DNA from: CAVOHU01 sp963843385
GTDB taxonomy: Bacteria > Acidobacteriota > Vicinamibacteria > Vicinamibacterales > JAKQTR01
Direction: 5' to 3'
Assembly (NCBI GenBank): GCA_963843385.1
Contig: CAWJJY010000005.1
Span: 558,001 to 622,000, forward strand
Length of the DNA stretch: 64,000 nucleotides
Both the position numbers and the translations under genes were made by a program. Each line of letters begins with the position of its first letter. Position 1 is the stretch's first letter. The notes beneath the pieces are model-generated. The model searched no databases, had not been told where the DNA came from, and saw only the letters and a program-made list of their open reading frames with translations. Below are positions 53,701-61,005 of this stretch, in pieces.

Positions 53701-54115
53701 ACGGCTCAAGGTCTCGGACGGCGAAGCGTCGGCCCGCGGACTGCTGGCGCGGATACTGTTCTCCCTGGGCCGCGGTGCGGAAGCGAAGGCGGAGGCAGGA
53801 CGCTCGGTCGCCCTCGCCGTGAAGAGCGAGAACCGGGCACTCCGCTTCTCCCTGGAGATCGCGGCGGCACGCATCGCCGGATTCCTCGGGGACGCGGACC
53901 GGAAGAGTTCGGCCGACTCGCTCCGGCGGCTGCAGACCGAGGCCGCGCGCGCAGGCATCCTGCCGCTCGTGTTGGAGGCCCGCCTTGCGCTGGGGGAACT
54001 CGAAGTGCGCTCGTCCCGGACAACCGGACAGGACCACCTTCGCCTCCTTCAGAAGGACGCGGCGCTCAAGGGATTCACGCGGATCGCGTCGCGCGCCGCC
54101 GCAGCGGCGCGCTGA
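50717..54115 (+). CDS. Transmembrane Ser/Thr protein kinase with FlgO/TolB-like and TPR regions
   Basis: 1132 residues. ATG 50717 follows GGAGG by 6 nt. The kinase domain (about 44-320) has GGMGEVFEAED, K73 in VALKTV, an unusual catalytic loop HRDFKSAN (D176, N181, with Phe for Leu and Ser for Pro), DFG at D200 and GTPAYMAPEQ. The membrane span is about 341-363. Next, residues 385-510 resemble the FlgO/adenylate-cyclase-associated domain (RSVAVLGLRNLSGR, LLVLGSYTALGAKAGGQIRL). About ten TPR-like repeats follow (LMVGNLGNVEYFRGNLTGAR, GSALGNIARTWHQQGDLAAA). Such kinases are common in Acidobacteria and Myxococcota; targets unknown. Confidence 0.9.
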   Translation: MAGPADDPRRSHDNSGTRSSDGAPATPGSARPSFNPGQVLAGRFRVRRFIARGGMGEVFEAEDLELREEVALKTVRSEIAADPSSLERFKTEVHLARKVTHPSACRIFDVFHHRGESAGQEGPEVTFLTMELLRGETLADRLARSGRLTTAEALPLVEQMTGALEAAHRAGVIHRDFKSANVMLVPRGPGTDQIRAVVTDFGLARRAPSGEGTAVTETRTGSGVGTPAYMAPEQIEGGAITPATDIYALGVVMYEMLTGRRPFEGETPMAAMVKRLNTAPDSPRVHAANLDAVWETAVLRCLEREPEKRFAHAAEVITALHSGEVTPLPSARPATARGHRLLWAGLAAVLVIGAALGTLGWFMTRRPVTPPSSSRVRGAETAARRSVAVLGLRNLSGRSEAAWLAVALAEMLASEMGAGEAVRTISGEAVARLRADLPIAEVDGLARDTLARVRERLGSDLLVLGSYTALGAKAGGQIRLDVRLQDTTLGETVASVSETGTEAALFDLVSRTGVRLREKLGVGAPTAAERDAVRASLPQNTEAARLYAEGLARLRLFDASGARAMLEQARVKDPAHALTRAALADAWSVLGYDQRARDEAKSAMEMSASLSREDRLSIEGRYREATKEWDRAIEIYRALFNFFPDNLDYGLRLASVQESGGKGKDALDTLAALRRLPDPAGKDPRIDLAEAVTARYLSESRRGQEAAARAAQAALAQGARHLMARARFEEGSNFQNLGKMDEAVSALTEAERLFREAGDRRGMAGSMNNRALVLAGRGDIDGAETLSEAALVAYRAIGNKSGEALMVGNLGNVEYFRGNLTGARRRWEETLPVYQELNEKNGAARMLNNIASVLGEQGDQTGARAKFEQALALYKEIGHKSGVGSALGNIARTWHQQGDLAAAESTYKESLAIWREIGDKQYQASVIQDYGNLLRDKSDPPGARQACKEAIALYTEMKQEGDAAASRLVLLDLDVDEGRAKDAEAPARDALAVLQRLKVSDGEASARGLLARILFSLGRGAEAKAEAGRSVALAVKSENRALRFSLEIAAARIAGFLGDADRKSSADSLRRLQTEAARAGILPLVLEARLALGELEVRSSRTTGQDHLRLLQKDAALKGFTRIASRAAAAAR

Positions 54116-54303
54116 ACGGGCCCCGTCCCGACTCGCGACACGCCGTATCGTGAATGCCCGGACTCGCTGACTTGCGGGGCGGCCACTCCGAACAGCACCA
54201 GATCGGCGCTCTCGTGCTCATCGCTGGTTGCCGCCGGAAGGGTGATCACATCGCAGCCGGAGAATCACCGTGGCCTCGCGCGGGGCGTTCCACGATGGAC
54301 GAG
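54116..54303. other. Convergent intergenic region
   Basis: 188 bp between the kinase stop and the pseudogene stop. No terminator with a clear stem and T tract, and no ORF. Confidence 0.4.
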
Positions 54304-55006
54304 TCAGCGGGTCTCCTGGACGCTCGTGTATCTCAGAACGGTTCCATCTTTCGCGAGGAACAACGTCAGGTAGACGTCGCGGTTGGCCCTTCCGACCCGG
54401 TATCGCCGGATCCGGCTCACATCTTCTCCGGCGCCGAAGTGAAACGGCGCCCGCGGTTCCTCGGCGAGAAACACCAGGCCCGATTGTGCAGGAATCAGTC
54501 CCGCGAGCCTGGTCCGGCCCTCCGGTGTCTGCCGTTTTCGCACATCTGCGGCGAGACGCTGCGGATTCCCGCCCGCCGCGATGTCGTGGATCATCGCCGC
54601 CAGGTCAGCCGACGTTGCGGCATCGTTGTCCGGCGCAGCCCTCAGCCCCGACCATGCGGTGCCCGGCACGTTCGTCGAGCGCGACCTTGCCTTCCTCGAC
54701 GAGCAGCATCACGGCCTCCGCCGTGAACTGCTTCGAGATGGACCCGATCTCGTAGACCGTGGACGCTCTTGCCGGAACGTCGAGTTCGAGGCTTGCGGTT
54801 CCGTATCCGCCGGCGCGAATCACGCGGCCCGATCGCACGACGGCCAGTGACACGCCGGGGATGTTGCGGGCTTTCAGCTGCCGCGTGACGTACTCATCGA
54901 TTCGGTCGGCTCGTGCGGAACCGAGAACGACCCCAACGATGATCCCAGCACAGGCCACCAGGCAGATGACGTGAATACAGCGCCCGACGCGAGACTGGCG
55001 GCGCAT
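54304..55006 (-). pseudogene. Beta-lactamase-fold serine hydrolase, internally deleted
   Basis: The N-terminal part from ATG 55006 has a signal peptide (HVICLVACAGIIVGVVLGSA) and the opening of a class C beta-lactamase-like hydrolase, including the SxxK motif in YEIGSISKQFTAEAV, then VEEGKVALDER. At about 54670 it breaks. The C-terminal piece, in another frame, is the usual end domain (DLAAMIHDIAAGGNPQRLAA ... DVYLTLFLAKDGTVLRYTSV), stopping at 54304. The YxN and HGG regions, some 250 residues in relatives such as 39957-41627, are missing. Deletion plus frame loss means it cannot be active. Misassembly is the alternative. Confidence 0.78.
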
Positions 55007-55487
55007 GGTAACCGCCTCTCTCCTCGCCGGGTCGTCGCGAATCGTAGCACTGAAGACCCGTTGGCGGATTGTCGCATGGCCGTGACCGTCGGTCTGCCGC
55101 CCGGGCCCCTGGTGGCCTGTCTCCGCTGAAGCAGTCGCGGGATCCGGAGCGCGGCGCCCGGATGGCAAGACGCGACGACCGAGAATGCCGGGAGTACTTG
55201 AGGAGGGAGCAACCTGAGCCAGCCGGGGTCCCCAATGCGGCAATCGCATTGGAGTGAAAGCCGGGATGCCCCGCCCCGTGGACCGCTACCGATCCAGCGG
55301 AGACATGCCTTCAGGTAACCTCCCGGGCGGATTCCCGGAAGGCAGCGCACGTCTGCAATGCGACCGCCAGGACTCTCATCGTGTTCTCACATTGTCGCCG
55401 GTAAGATCTGCGTGACGCGTCCGAAGCACCGCTCCGATGCGTCGGCCGATCGGTGGCGCAGATGGGCCCCCGGGAAGGAGACTCGGC
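55007..55487. other. 480-bp intergenic region holding a MITE-like element
   Basis: Between the pseudogene and the PepSY-like gene. It contains the element at 55114-55309. The remaining flanks show no ORF; TAAGAT at 55402-55407 might be a -10 but lacks a good -35. Confidence 0.45.
55114..55309. mobile_element. MITE-like element with terminal inverted repeats, copy B
   Basis: The ends GGCCTGTCTCCGCTGAAGC (55114-55132) and GATCCAGCGGAGACATGCC (55291-55309) are inverted repeats at 16 of 19 positions. Inside lie the core CCGGAGCGCGGCGCCCGGA (55144-55162), identical to 32660-32678, and further shared words (GCAAG-CGCGA, CGAG-ATG-CGGGA, TTGAGGA). A perfect hairpin CCAATGCG-GCAAT-CGCATTGG lies at 55232-55252. 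No transposase is encoded. Confidence 0.6.
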
Positions 55488-56084
55488 ATGCGCTCCAGTT
55501 TCGTCGGGTGTTTGGGAGGCGTGTTCGTGCTGAGCGCGGTCATGGCGGGACCGGACGTTCTGGCTGACCAAGGCACTAGCAAGACGGAGGTCCCGCTACC
55601 TGCAGCGGTGGCGCGGGCGATCAAGGACAACTGCCCGACATTCGAGATCAAGAAGGTGGACGTGACGAAAGAGAACGGCGTCACACTGTACGACGTCGAG
55701 TTCAAGGGCAACCAGGGTGAGATCGAAATCGCCGAGGATGGCACGGTGCTCGATATCGCGACCGTCATCGAGATGAAGGATGTACCGAAGGCGGCAGCAG
55801 ATGTGATCGCCAAGTTCGCGCTGGGCGCCAAGATCACCCGCGTCGAGCGATCCCAGGTACGGGCCGAACTCGAGCCTGGCAACAAGGGTCGACTGCTGAA
55901 GCTTGCGAAGGCGAAGATCGTGTACGAAGCCGAGTTGACGAAAGGCACGCAGGCCGCCGAGATCCAGGTCGCCCCCGACGGCAAGGTGATCGAGGAGCCC
56001 GCGTGGGGCGCGAAGAAGGACGAGAAGGAAGACGTAGAGGACGCGCCGAAACCCAACGTGAAGGAGCACACCGCGCTCCTGTAG
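55488..56084 (+). CDS. Exported PepSY-like domain protein
   Basis: 198 residues from ATG 55488, 7 nt after AAGGAG. The signal peptide is followed by two PepSY-like units: LPAAVARAIKDNCPTFEIKKVDVTKENG with YDVEFKGNQGEIEIAEDGTV, and PKAAADVIAKFALGAKITRVE with IVYEAELTKGTQAAEIQVAPDGKV. The tail is charged (AKKDEKEDVEDAPKPNVKE). PepSY-like proteins are small periplasmic modules, often beside two-component systems, and are thought to modulate or sense. It is 65 bp upstream of the response regulator on the same strand, so probably the first gene of a four-gene operon. Confidence 0.8.
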   Translation: MRSSFVGCLGGVFVLSAVMAGPDVLADQGTSKTEVPLPAAVARAIKDNCPTFEIKKVDVTKENGVTLYDVEFKGNQGEIEIAEDGTVLDIATVIEMKDVPKAAADVIAKFALGAKITRVERSQVRAELEPGNKGRLLKLAKAKIVYEAELTKGTQAAEIQVAPDGKVIEEPAWGAKKDEKEDVEDAPKPNVKEHTALL

Positions 56085-56149
56085 CATCTGAGCGATCGCT
56101 CGCGATGGCAGAATGCCACGAGCCATAGCCGGCCAAGGGAGACGGGTTC

Positions 56150-56824
56150 ATGCGGGTATTGCTGGTCGAAGACTATCCCCCGATCCAGAAGGCGGTCGCC
56201 AAGGGACTCCGCGAAGCGGGCTTCGCCGTCGATGCAACCGGCGACGGCGAGGAGGGGCTGTGGTACGCCGGCAACAACGGCTACGACGTGATCGTCCTCG
56301 ACATCATGCTGCCGGGCATGGACGGCCTGAGCGTCCTGCGCCGGCTCAGGGCCGAGGGCCAGGCCGTGCACGTGCTGCTGCTCACGGCTCGAGACACGGT
56401 CCAGGACCGCGTGATAGGGCTCGATTCGGGCGCAGACGACTATCTCATCAAGCCCTTCGCGATGGACGAACTCATTGCGCGGGTCCGCGCGCTCGCCCGC
56501 CGAACCTATAGCGCGAAGAACCCTTCCTTGACGGTGGGTGACCTGCGGATTGACACCATCGCGCAACGTGTCTCTCGGGGCGCGCTCGAGGTGACCCTGA
56601 CCTCGCGGGAGTACGCGCTGCTCGAATACCTGGCGCTGCGGAGCGGTGAAGTGGTGAGCCGCACGGAGATCTGGGAGCATCTCTACGAGTTCCAGTCCGA
56701 GGCCGACTCGAATGTGGTGGACGTGTACATCGGATACCTGCGGAAGAAACTCGAACGGCCCGGCCTCCCGCCACTGATCCACACCGTCAGGGGCCGGGGC
56801 TACTCGTTGCGAGCCCAGCCATGA
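56150..56824 (+). CDS. OmpR/PhoB-family response regulator
   Basis: 224 residues. Receiver domain at 1-115: MRVLLVEDYPPIQKAV with the acidic pocket, phospho-acceptor D51 in VIVLDIMLPGMDGLSVL, conserved Thr in VLLLTARD and Lys in YLIKPFAMDEL. The winged-helix DNA-binding domain (about 130-222) reads VTLTSREYALLEYLALRSGEV, RTEIWEHLYEF and VDVYIGYLRKKLERPGLP. It most resembles the QseB/CusR/PmrA branch. It overlaps the kinase by 4 nt (ATGA), so the two are coupled and form a cognate pair. Likely target: the operon itself or its TonB receptor. Confidence 0.95.
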   Translation: MRVLLVEDYPPIQKAVAKGLREAGFAVDATGDGEEGLWYAGNNGYDVIVLDIMLPGMDGLSVLRRLRAEGQAVHVLLLTARDTVQDRVIGLDSGADDYLIKPFAMDELIARVRALARRTYSAKNPSLTVGDLRIDTIAQRVSRGALEVTLTSREYALLEYLALRSGEVVSRTEIWEHLYEFQSEADSNVVDVYIGYLRKKLERPGLPPLIHTVRGRGYSLRAQP

Positions 56825-58224
56825 TGAGGTCGATTCGGGGCCGCCTGCTCGTTTGGGTCGTTGGCGGGATGAGCGTTCTGCTCGTGACGTTTTCCCTGGT
56901 GGTATACGGCGTCATGCAGCGATCGATCACCGCGAGTTTCGATGCCGTGCTGGCCTCGACGGCGCGAGCCATCAGCGCCACGGTCGAACAGGATGAGCAC
57001 CACGTCAAAGGGGACATCGACGAGCGGGAGATCCCCGATCTTCGGCGCGGACAACGAGCGGACTATTTCGAGCTGTGGCTGGATGACGGAACCGTTCTGA
57101 ACCAGTCGGCGTCGCTCAAAGGCGCGCACATCGAACGCTTCGCGGGTGCGGAGGATGCGCTCGTCTTCCGGCAAGTTCGCCTGCCAGATGGCCGGCCAGG
57201 TCGAGCCGTCGGCCTGCTGTCTCGCGCTCGGGTCGAGGAGAATGTCAAACTTGCGGCGCCAGTGGCCCTGGTCACGCTCGTGCTCGAGCGCACCACAGCT
57301 GAACCTGCCGCTCAGATCGCGTTCCTTGGCTGGTTTCTCTCCTTCGCGACCCTTGGGACAATTGCCGTCACCTACCTGATTGGTGCCGTGGTCGTTCGCC
57401 AGGGGTTGAAGCCGCTCGACCACCTGGCCGCGGCCATCGGCGCCATTGGTGACCAGGATCTTGCGGCCCGAGTCTCGCTTGGGACCGCGCCAGCCGAAAT
57501 CGCCCCCGTGATCGACCGGCTGAACGAACTGCTAATCCGGCTGGAAGGAGCCTTCAGGCGTGAACGGACGTTTACGGCCGATGCTGCCCACGAGCTCCGC
57601 ACGCCGCTGGCAGGTCTTCGCTCGACCATTGAGGTCGTCCTCTCGCGCCAGCGGACCGACCGCGAGTACTGCGACACTCTTGAGGAGTCGCTCGATATCG
57701 TCAGGCAGGCACAGACCATGGTCGAGGGCCTGCTCGAGCTTTCCAGGCTCGATGCCGGCACGACCCGGATGCACCCGGAAGAAATACGCCTCGACGAGGC
57801 CGTGCGTACGGCGTTCCGCCCTACACGTGACGCCGCCTCGGCACGTGGCCTCCGTCTCACGTATCTGGTGGGACCAGGGGCATCGTGTCTGGCGGACCGC
57901 ACGGTCCTCCTGCAGGTGCTCACGGCGCTGGCCTCCAATGCCGTGGAATACACCGACGCCCATGGACACATCGAGGTTGCGGCTGATCAGCGGAGCGGGC
58001 AGACGGAGATCCGGATCACCAATACGGGCTGCGGGCTGACGGACGAACAGGTCCGCCACGTCTTCGAACGATTCTGGCGGGGTGACGTGTCGAGGGGACG
58101 GACCGGCTTTCACTGCGGTCTGGGCCTCGCGCTCGTACACGAGGCGATGGCACGGCTCGGCGGCAGTGCCACAGCCGAGGTAGCCGAGCGCCGGTTCACC
58201 GTGCGGCTCACGCTTCCGAGCTGA
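56821..58224 (+). CDS. Sensor histidine kinase
   Basis: 467 residues. TM1 at about 9-33 (LLVWVVGGMSVLLVTFSLVV), a periplasmic loop of about 130 residues, TM2 (GWFLSFATLGTIAVTYLIGAV), then HAMP. The phospho-accepting H257 lies in ADAAHELRTPLAGLRS. The ATPase domain has the N box (LASNAVEYTD), G1 (NTGCGLTDEQ), F box (HVFERFWRGD) and G2 (CGLGLALVHEAMARLGG). The periplasmic loop has no cysteine or histidine cluster that would mark a metal sensor. The stop TGA overlaps an ATG (TGATG) in the frame of the next gene, which suggests cotranscription with the TonB receptor. Confidence 0.94.
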   Translation: MMRSIRGRLLVWVVGGMSVLLVTFSLVVYGVMQRSITASFDAVLASTARAISATVEQDEHHVKGDIDEREIPDLRRGQRADYFELWLDDGTVLNQSASLKGAHIERFAGAEDALVFRQVRLPDGRPGRAVGLLSRARVEENVKLAAPVALVTLVLERTTAEPAAQIAFLGWFLSFATLGTIAVTYLIGAVVVRQGLKPLDHLAAAIGAIGDQDLAARVSLGTAPAEIAPVIDRLNELLIRLEGAFRRERTFTADAAHELRTPLAGLRSTIEVVLSRQRTDREYCDTLEESLDIVRQAQTMVEGLLELSRLDAGTTRMHPEEIRLDEAVRTAFRPTRDAASARGLRLTYLVGPGASCLADRTVLLQVLTALASNAVEYTDAHGHIEVAADQRSGQTEIRITNTGCGLTDEQVRHVFERFWRGDVSRGRTGFHCGLGLALVHEAMARLGGSATAEVAERRFTVRLTLPS

Positions 58225-58286
58225 TGAGGCGTGCGGTGCGCGTGAATGGCATCATCGAGCCGCCTGACACACACGCGGGGTGTTCC

Positions 58287-60860
58287 ATGAGAACGGTTCG
58301 TCGTCTGACGTTGATCGTTGCCATCTGCCTGCTCTGCTCCCGCGGCATCGTCTGGTCCCAGTCCCCCGCGATCAACCAGACGGTCTCAGGCAGTGTGCAG
58401 GATCAGACCGGGGCGGTTCTGCAGGCGGCGGAGGTCATTCTCCTCAGCCCTGACGGTGTGGCGGAACGCACCGTGATGACCGATGCAGCCGGCGCGTTCA
58501 GGTTCGACAACGTGCGGGTGGGAATCTACCAGATTCGGGCATCGTACCAGGGCTTCAAACCGGCCACGCTCCGCCTCAGGGTCGGAACACGGGCGCCTTC
58601 GAGGCAGAAGCTCGTGCTCGCAATCGCGGATCTCAATCAGGAGATCACCGTCGGCACCGAAGCGGAGGGGCTCACGACCGAGGCAGGCCAAAACCGAAAT
58701 GCGGTGACGATCGACAGCAAGATGCTTGCGGATCTCCCGGCATTCGACCGCGACTACATCGGCGCGGTGTCCGCCTTTCTGGATCCCGGCGCGCTTGGCA
58801 CGGGCGGTGTCACGCTCGTCGTCGACGGCATGGAGGCGAGAAGGGTGGGCGTGTCCGCCTCCGCGATCCAGCAAATCAAGATCAACCAGGATCCGTATGC
58901 CGCCGAATTCGCGCGGCCGGGGCAGGGCCGGATCGAAGTCATCACGAAGGCGGGCGCCCAGAGGTACAGCGGCGAGCTGAACGTGACGTTCCGTGATGCC
59001 AGACTCAACGCGCGCAACGCCCTGGCGCCGACGCGGCCTCCCGAGCAGCGGCGAATCTACGAAGGGAGCTTCGGAGGGCCGATCGTTGACGGCAAGACAA
59101 CGTCATTCCTGGTGTCGGCCAATCGGGAAGAGCAGGATCTCCAGGCCATCATCTACGCGCAGAATCCGTCCGGACTCATTCAAGCGACCGTGCCGACCCC
59201 GCAGCGCGCGCTCGAACTGTCGGGCAGCATCAGCCACCTGGTCGGCAGGAGCAATACGTTCTCGATTCGCGTGAACTATCAGACCGACCGCGCTGCAAAC
59301 GAAGGCGTGGGAGGCACCACGCTGCAGGAGGCTGCCTCGAACACCACCGATCGGGAACTCGAACTGGTCCTCGGTCATCGTGCGATCATCAGCAAGAAAC
59401 TGGTGCACCAGTTCCGAGTCCTCTACGGTCAGAACCGACAGCCGACAACGAGTCTGAGCCTGGCGCCACGCATCGTTGTCCAGGACGCGTTCACCGCGGG
59501 GGGATCCCAGAGCGACAGCATCGACAGTGAGCGGCACTTCACGCTCAATGAAACGCTGACCTACTCGTCGGGTCGCCACCTGCTCAAGGGGGGCGTAGCG
59601 GTTCCGGACTGGAGCTGGCGAACCTACGACGACCGCAGCAACTTCGGCGGGACGTTCTCGTTCTCGAGCCTCGATGACTACGTGCTCGGTCGACCGTACT
59701 CGTTCGTCCAGATGAGAGGCGACCCAGGTCTCTCGTTCGTGCGCAGGATGCTCGCCGCGTTCGTGCAGGACGAGATTGCAGTCAGGAAGAACCTCTCGGT
59801 CTCGCTCGGCGTGCGCTACGACTGGCTCAGCTTTTTCGGCGACGACAACAACCTCGCTCCACGCGTCTCGTTCGCGTGGGCGCCGGGTTCGAAGGCCGGG
59901 ACCGTGATTCGAGGAGGCGCGGGAGTCTTCTACGACCGCACCGGTGAAGGCCCGATGGCCGACGTGCTGCGTTCGCGCGAGGGCCGGCTCTTCCGGTACG
60001 TGTTGCTCGATCCCGGGTATCCCGATCCCCTGGCACCCGGGTCCACCCTGGCCAGTCAGCCGACCAGCCTTGTGCAGCTCGCGCCGGGCCTGGCCATTCC
60101 GCACACGCTTCAGTACGGCTTCGGCATCGAACGACAGGTTGGCAAAGCGACGACCTTCGTCGTCAACTACACGGGAGCACGGGGATTCAGCCTGTTTCGA
60201 TCCCGTGATCTGAATGCTCCGCCGCCACCGAGCTATCTGGCCCGGCCCGATTCCACTCACGGTGTCATCCGCGAGATTGAATCGGCGGGTCGCCAGACTA
60301 GCCATTCCCTCCAGGTGGCGGTTCGCGGACAGATCACGCGGTACTTCACCGGATCGGTGCAGTATGTCCTGGGACGGGCCCTCAACGACACGAGCGGAGT
60401 CGGCTCGATGCCCGCCAACAACTTCGATCTCATCGGCGAGTGGTCACGGGCTGATTTCGACGAGCGACATCGCTTCGACCTCATAGGCACCGTCAAGCCC
60501 GGGCCGTGGTTCACCTTGGGCGTGGCATTCTCGATGCGTTCCGGCCGTCCGTACAGCCTGAGAACAGGCCGCGACGATTTCAACACGGGCAGCGCAAACG
60601 CGCGCCCCGCCGGCGTCGGGCGAAACACGATGCAGGGTCCTGGTTCTGCGCGCCTGGATCTGCGCTGGTCGCACGAAATCGCACTGAGCCGAGATAAGGA
60701 AGACGGTCCGAAACTGACCGTCGGCATCGATGCGTTCAACGCACTGAACCGGACGAATTTTTCAAACAGCGTGGGCAACATGAGTTCGCCCTTCTTCGGC
60801 CGCTCCACGTCGGCACAGCCGCCGCGACGGCTTCAGTTGTCGCTGAGAATCGAGATGTAG
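58287..60860 (+). CDS. TonB-dependent receptor with CarboxypepD-regulatory-like domain, in a two-component operon
   Basis: 857 residues from ATG 58287, which opens into a signal peptide (RRLTLIVAICLLCSRGIVW); the frame is open from ATG 58224, which overlaps the kinase stop, but that adds 21 residues without a purpose. The N-terminal beta-sandwich (VSGSVQDQTGAVLQAAEV, NVRVGIYQIRASYQGFK) precedes a plug-like region (LVVDGMEARRVGVSASAI, YAAEFARPGQGRIEVITKAG) and a long barrel of the Oar/TonB type ending RRLQLSLRIEM. The transport substrate is unknown. Its place directly after a PepSY-like protein, regulator and kinase suggests that its expression follows the same signal. Confidence 0.88.
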   Translation: MRTVRRLTLIVAICLLCSRGIVWSQSPAINQTVSGSVQDQTGAVLQAAEVILLSPDGVAERTVMTDAAGAFRFDNVRVGIYQIRASYQGFKPATLRLRVGTRAPSRQKLVLAIADLNQEITVGTEAEGLTTEAGQNRNAVTIDSKMLADLPAFDRDYIGAVSAFLDPGALGTGGVTLVVDGMEARRVGVSASAIQQIKINQDPYAAEFARPGQGRIEVITKAGAQRYSGELNVTFRDARLNARNALAPTRPPEQRRIYEGSFGGPIVDGKTTSFLVSANREEQDLQAIIYAQNPSGLIQATVPTPQRALELSGSISHLVGRSNTFSIRVNYQTDRAANEGVGGTTLQEAASNTTDRELELVLGHRAIISKKLVHQFRVLYGQNRQPTTSLSLAPRIVVQDAFTAGGSQSDSIDSERHFTLNETLTYSSGRHLLKGGVAVPDWSWRTYDDRSNFGGTFSFSSLDDYVLGRPYSFVQMRGDPGLSFVRRMLAAFVQDEIAVRKNLSVSLGVRYDWLSFFGDDNNLAPRVSFAWAPGSKAGTVIRGGAGVFYDRTGEGPMADVLRSREGRLFRYVLLDPGYPDPLAPGSTLASQPTSLVQLAPGLAIPHTLQYGFGIERQVGKATTFVVNYTGARGFSLFRSRDLNAPPPPSYLARPDSTHGVIREIESAGRQTSHSLQVAVRGQITRYFTGSVQYVLGRALNDTSGVGSMPANNFDLIGEWSRADFDERHRFDLIGTVKPGPWFTLGVAFSMRSGRPYSLRTGRDDFNTGSANARPAGVGRNTMQGPGSARLDLRWSHEIALSRDKEDGPKLTVGIDAFNALNRTNFSNSVGNMSSPFFGRSTSAQPPRRLQLSLRIEM

Positions 60861-61005
60861 CCAGGCGGCGGACTCGGTCCCGCGTGCTCTGGAGTTCCTG
60901 CGGAGAAGGCTTCGTCCTGACGGCGTTCATTCGCGGATCGGGCGGACCCGCAGCGTGGTGCGGGAACCCCGCAGCAGGGGCGCCTGCGGATCGGTCCGCG
61001 AGGCC
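60861..61005. other. Convergent intergenic region with a short hairpin
   Basis: 145 bp between two stop codons. TGCGGG-AAC-CCCGCA (60959-60973) is a perfect 6-bp stem but lacks a T tract, so a terminator role is only possible. Confidence 0.4.

Noticed and set aside
60959..60973. Bidirectional terminator between the TonB receptor and methyltransferase genes
   Set aside because: Only a 6-bp stem with a 3-nt loop and no T tract on either side; kept as a note, not as a terminator.
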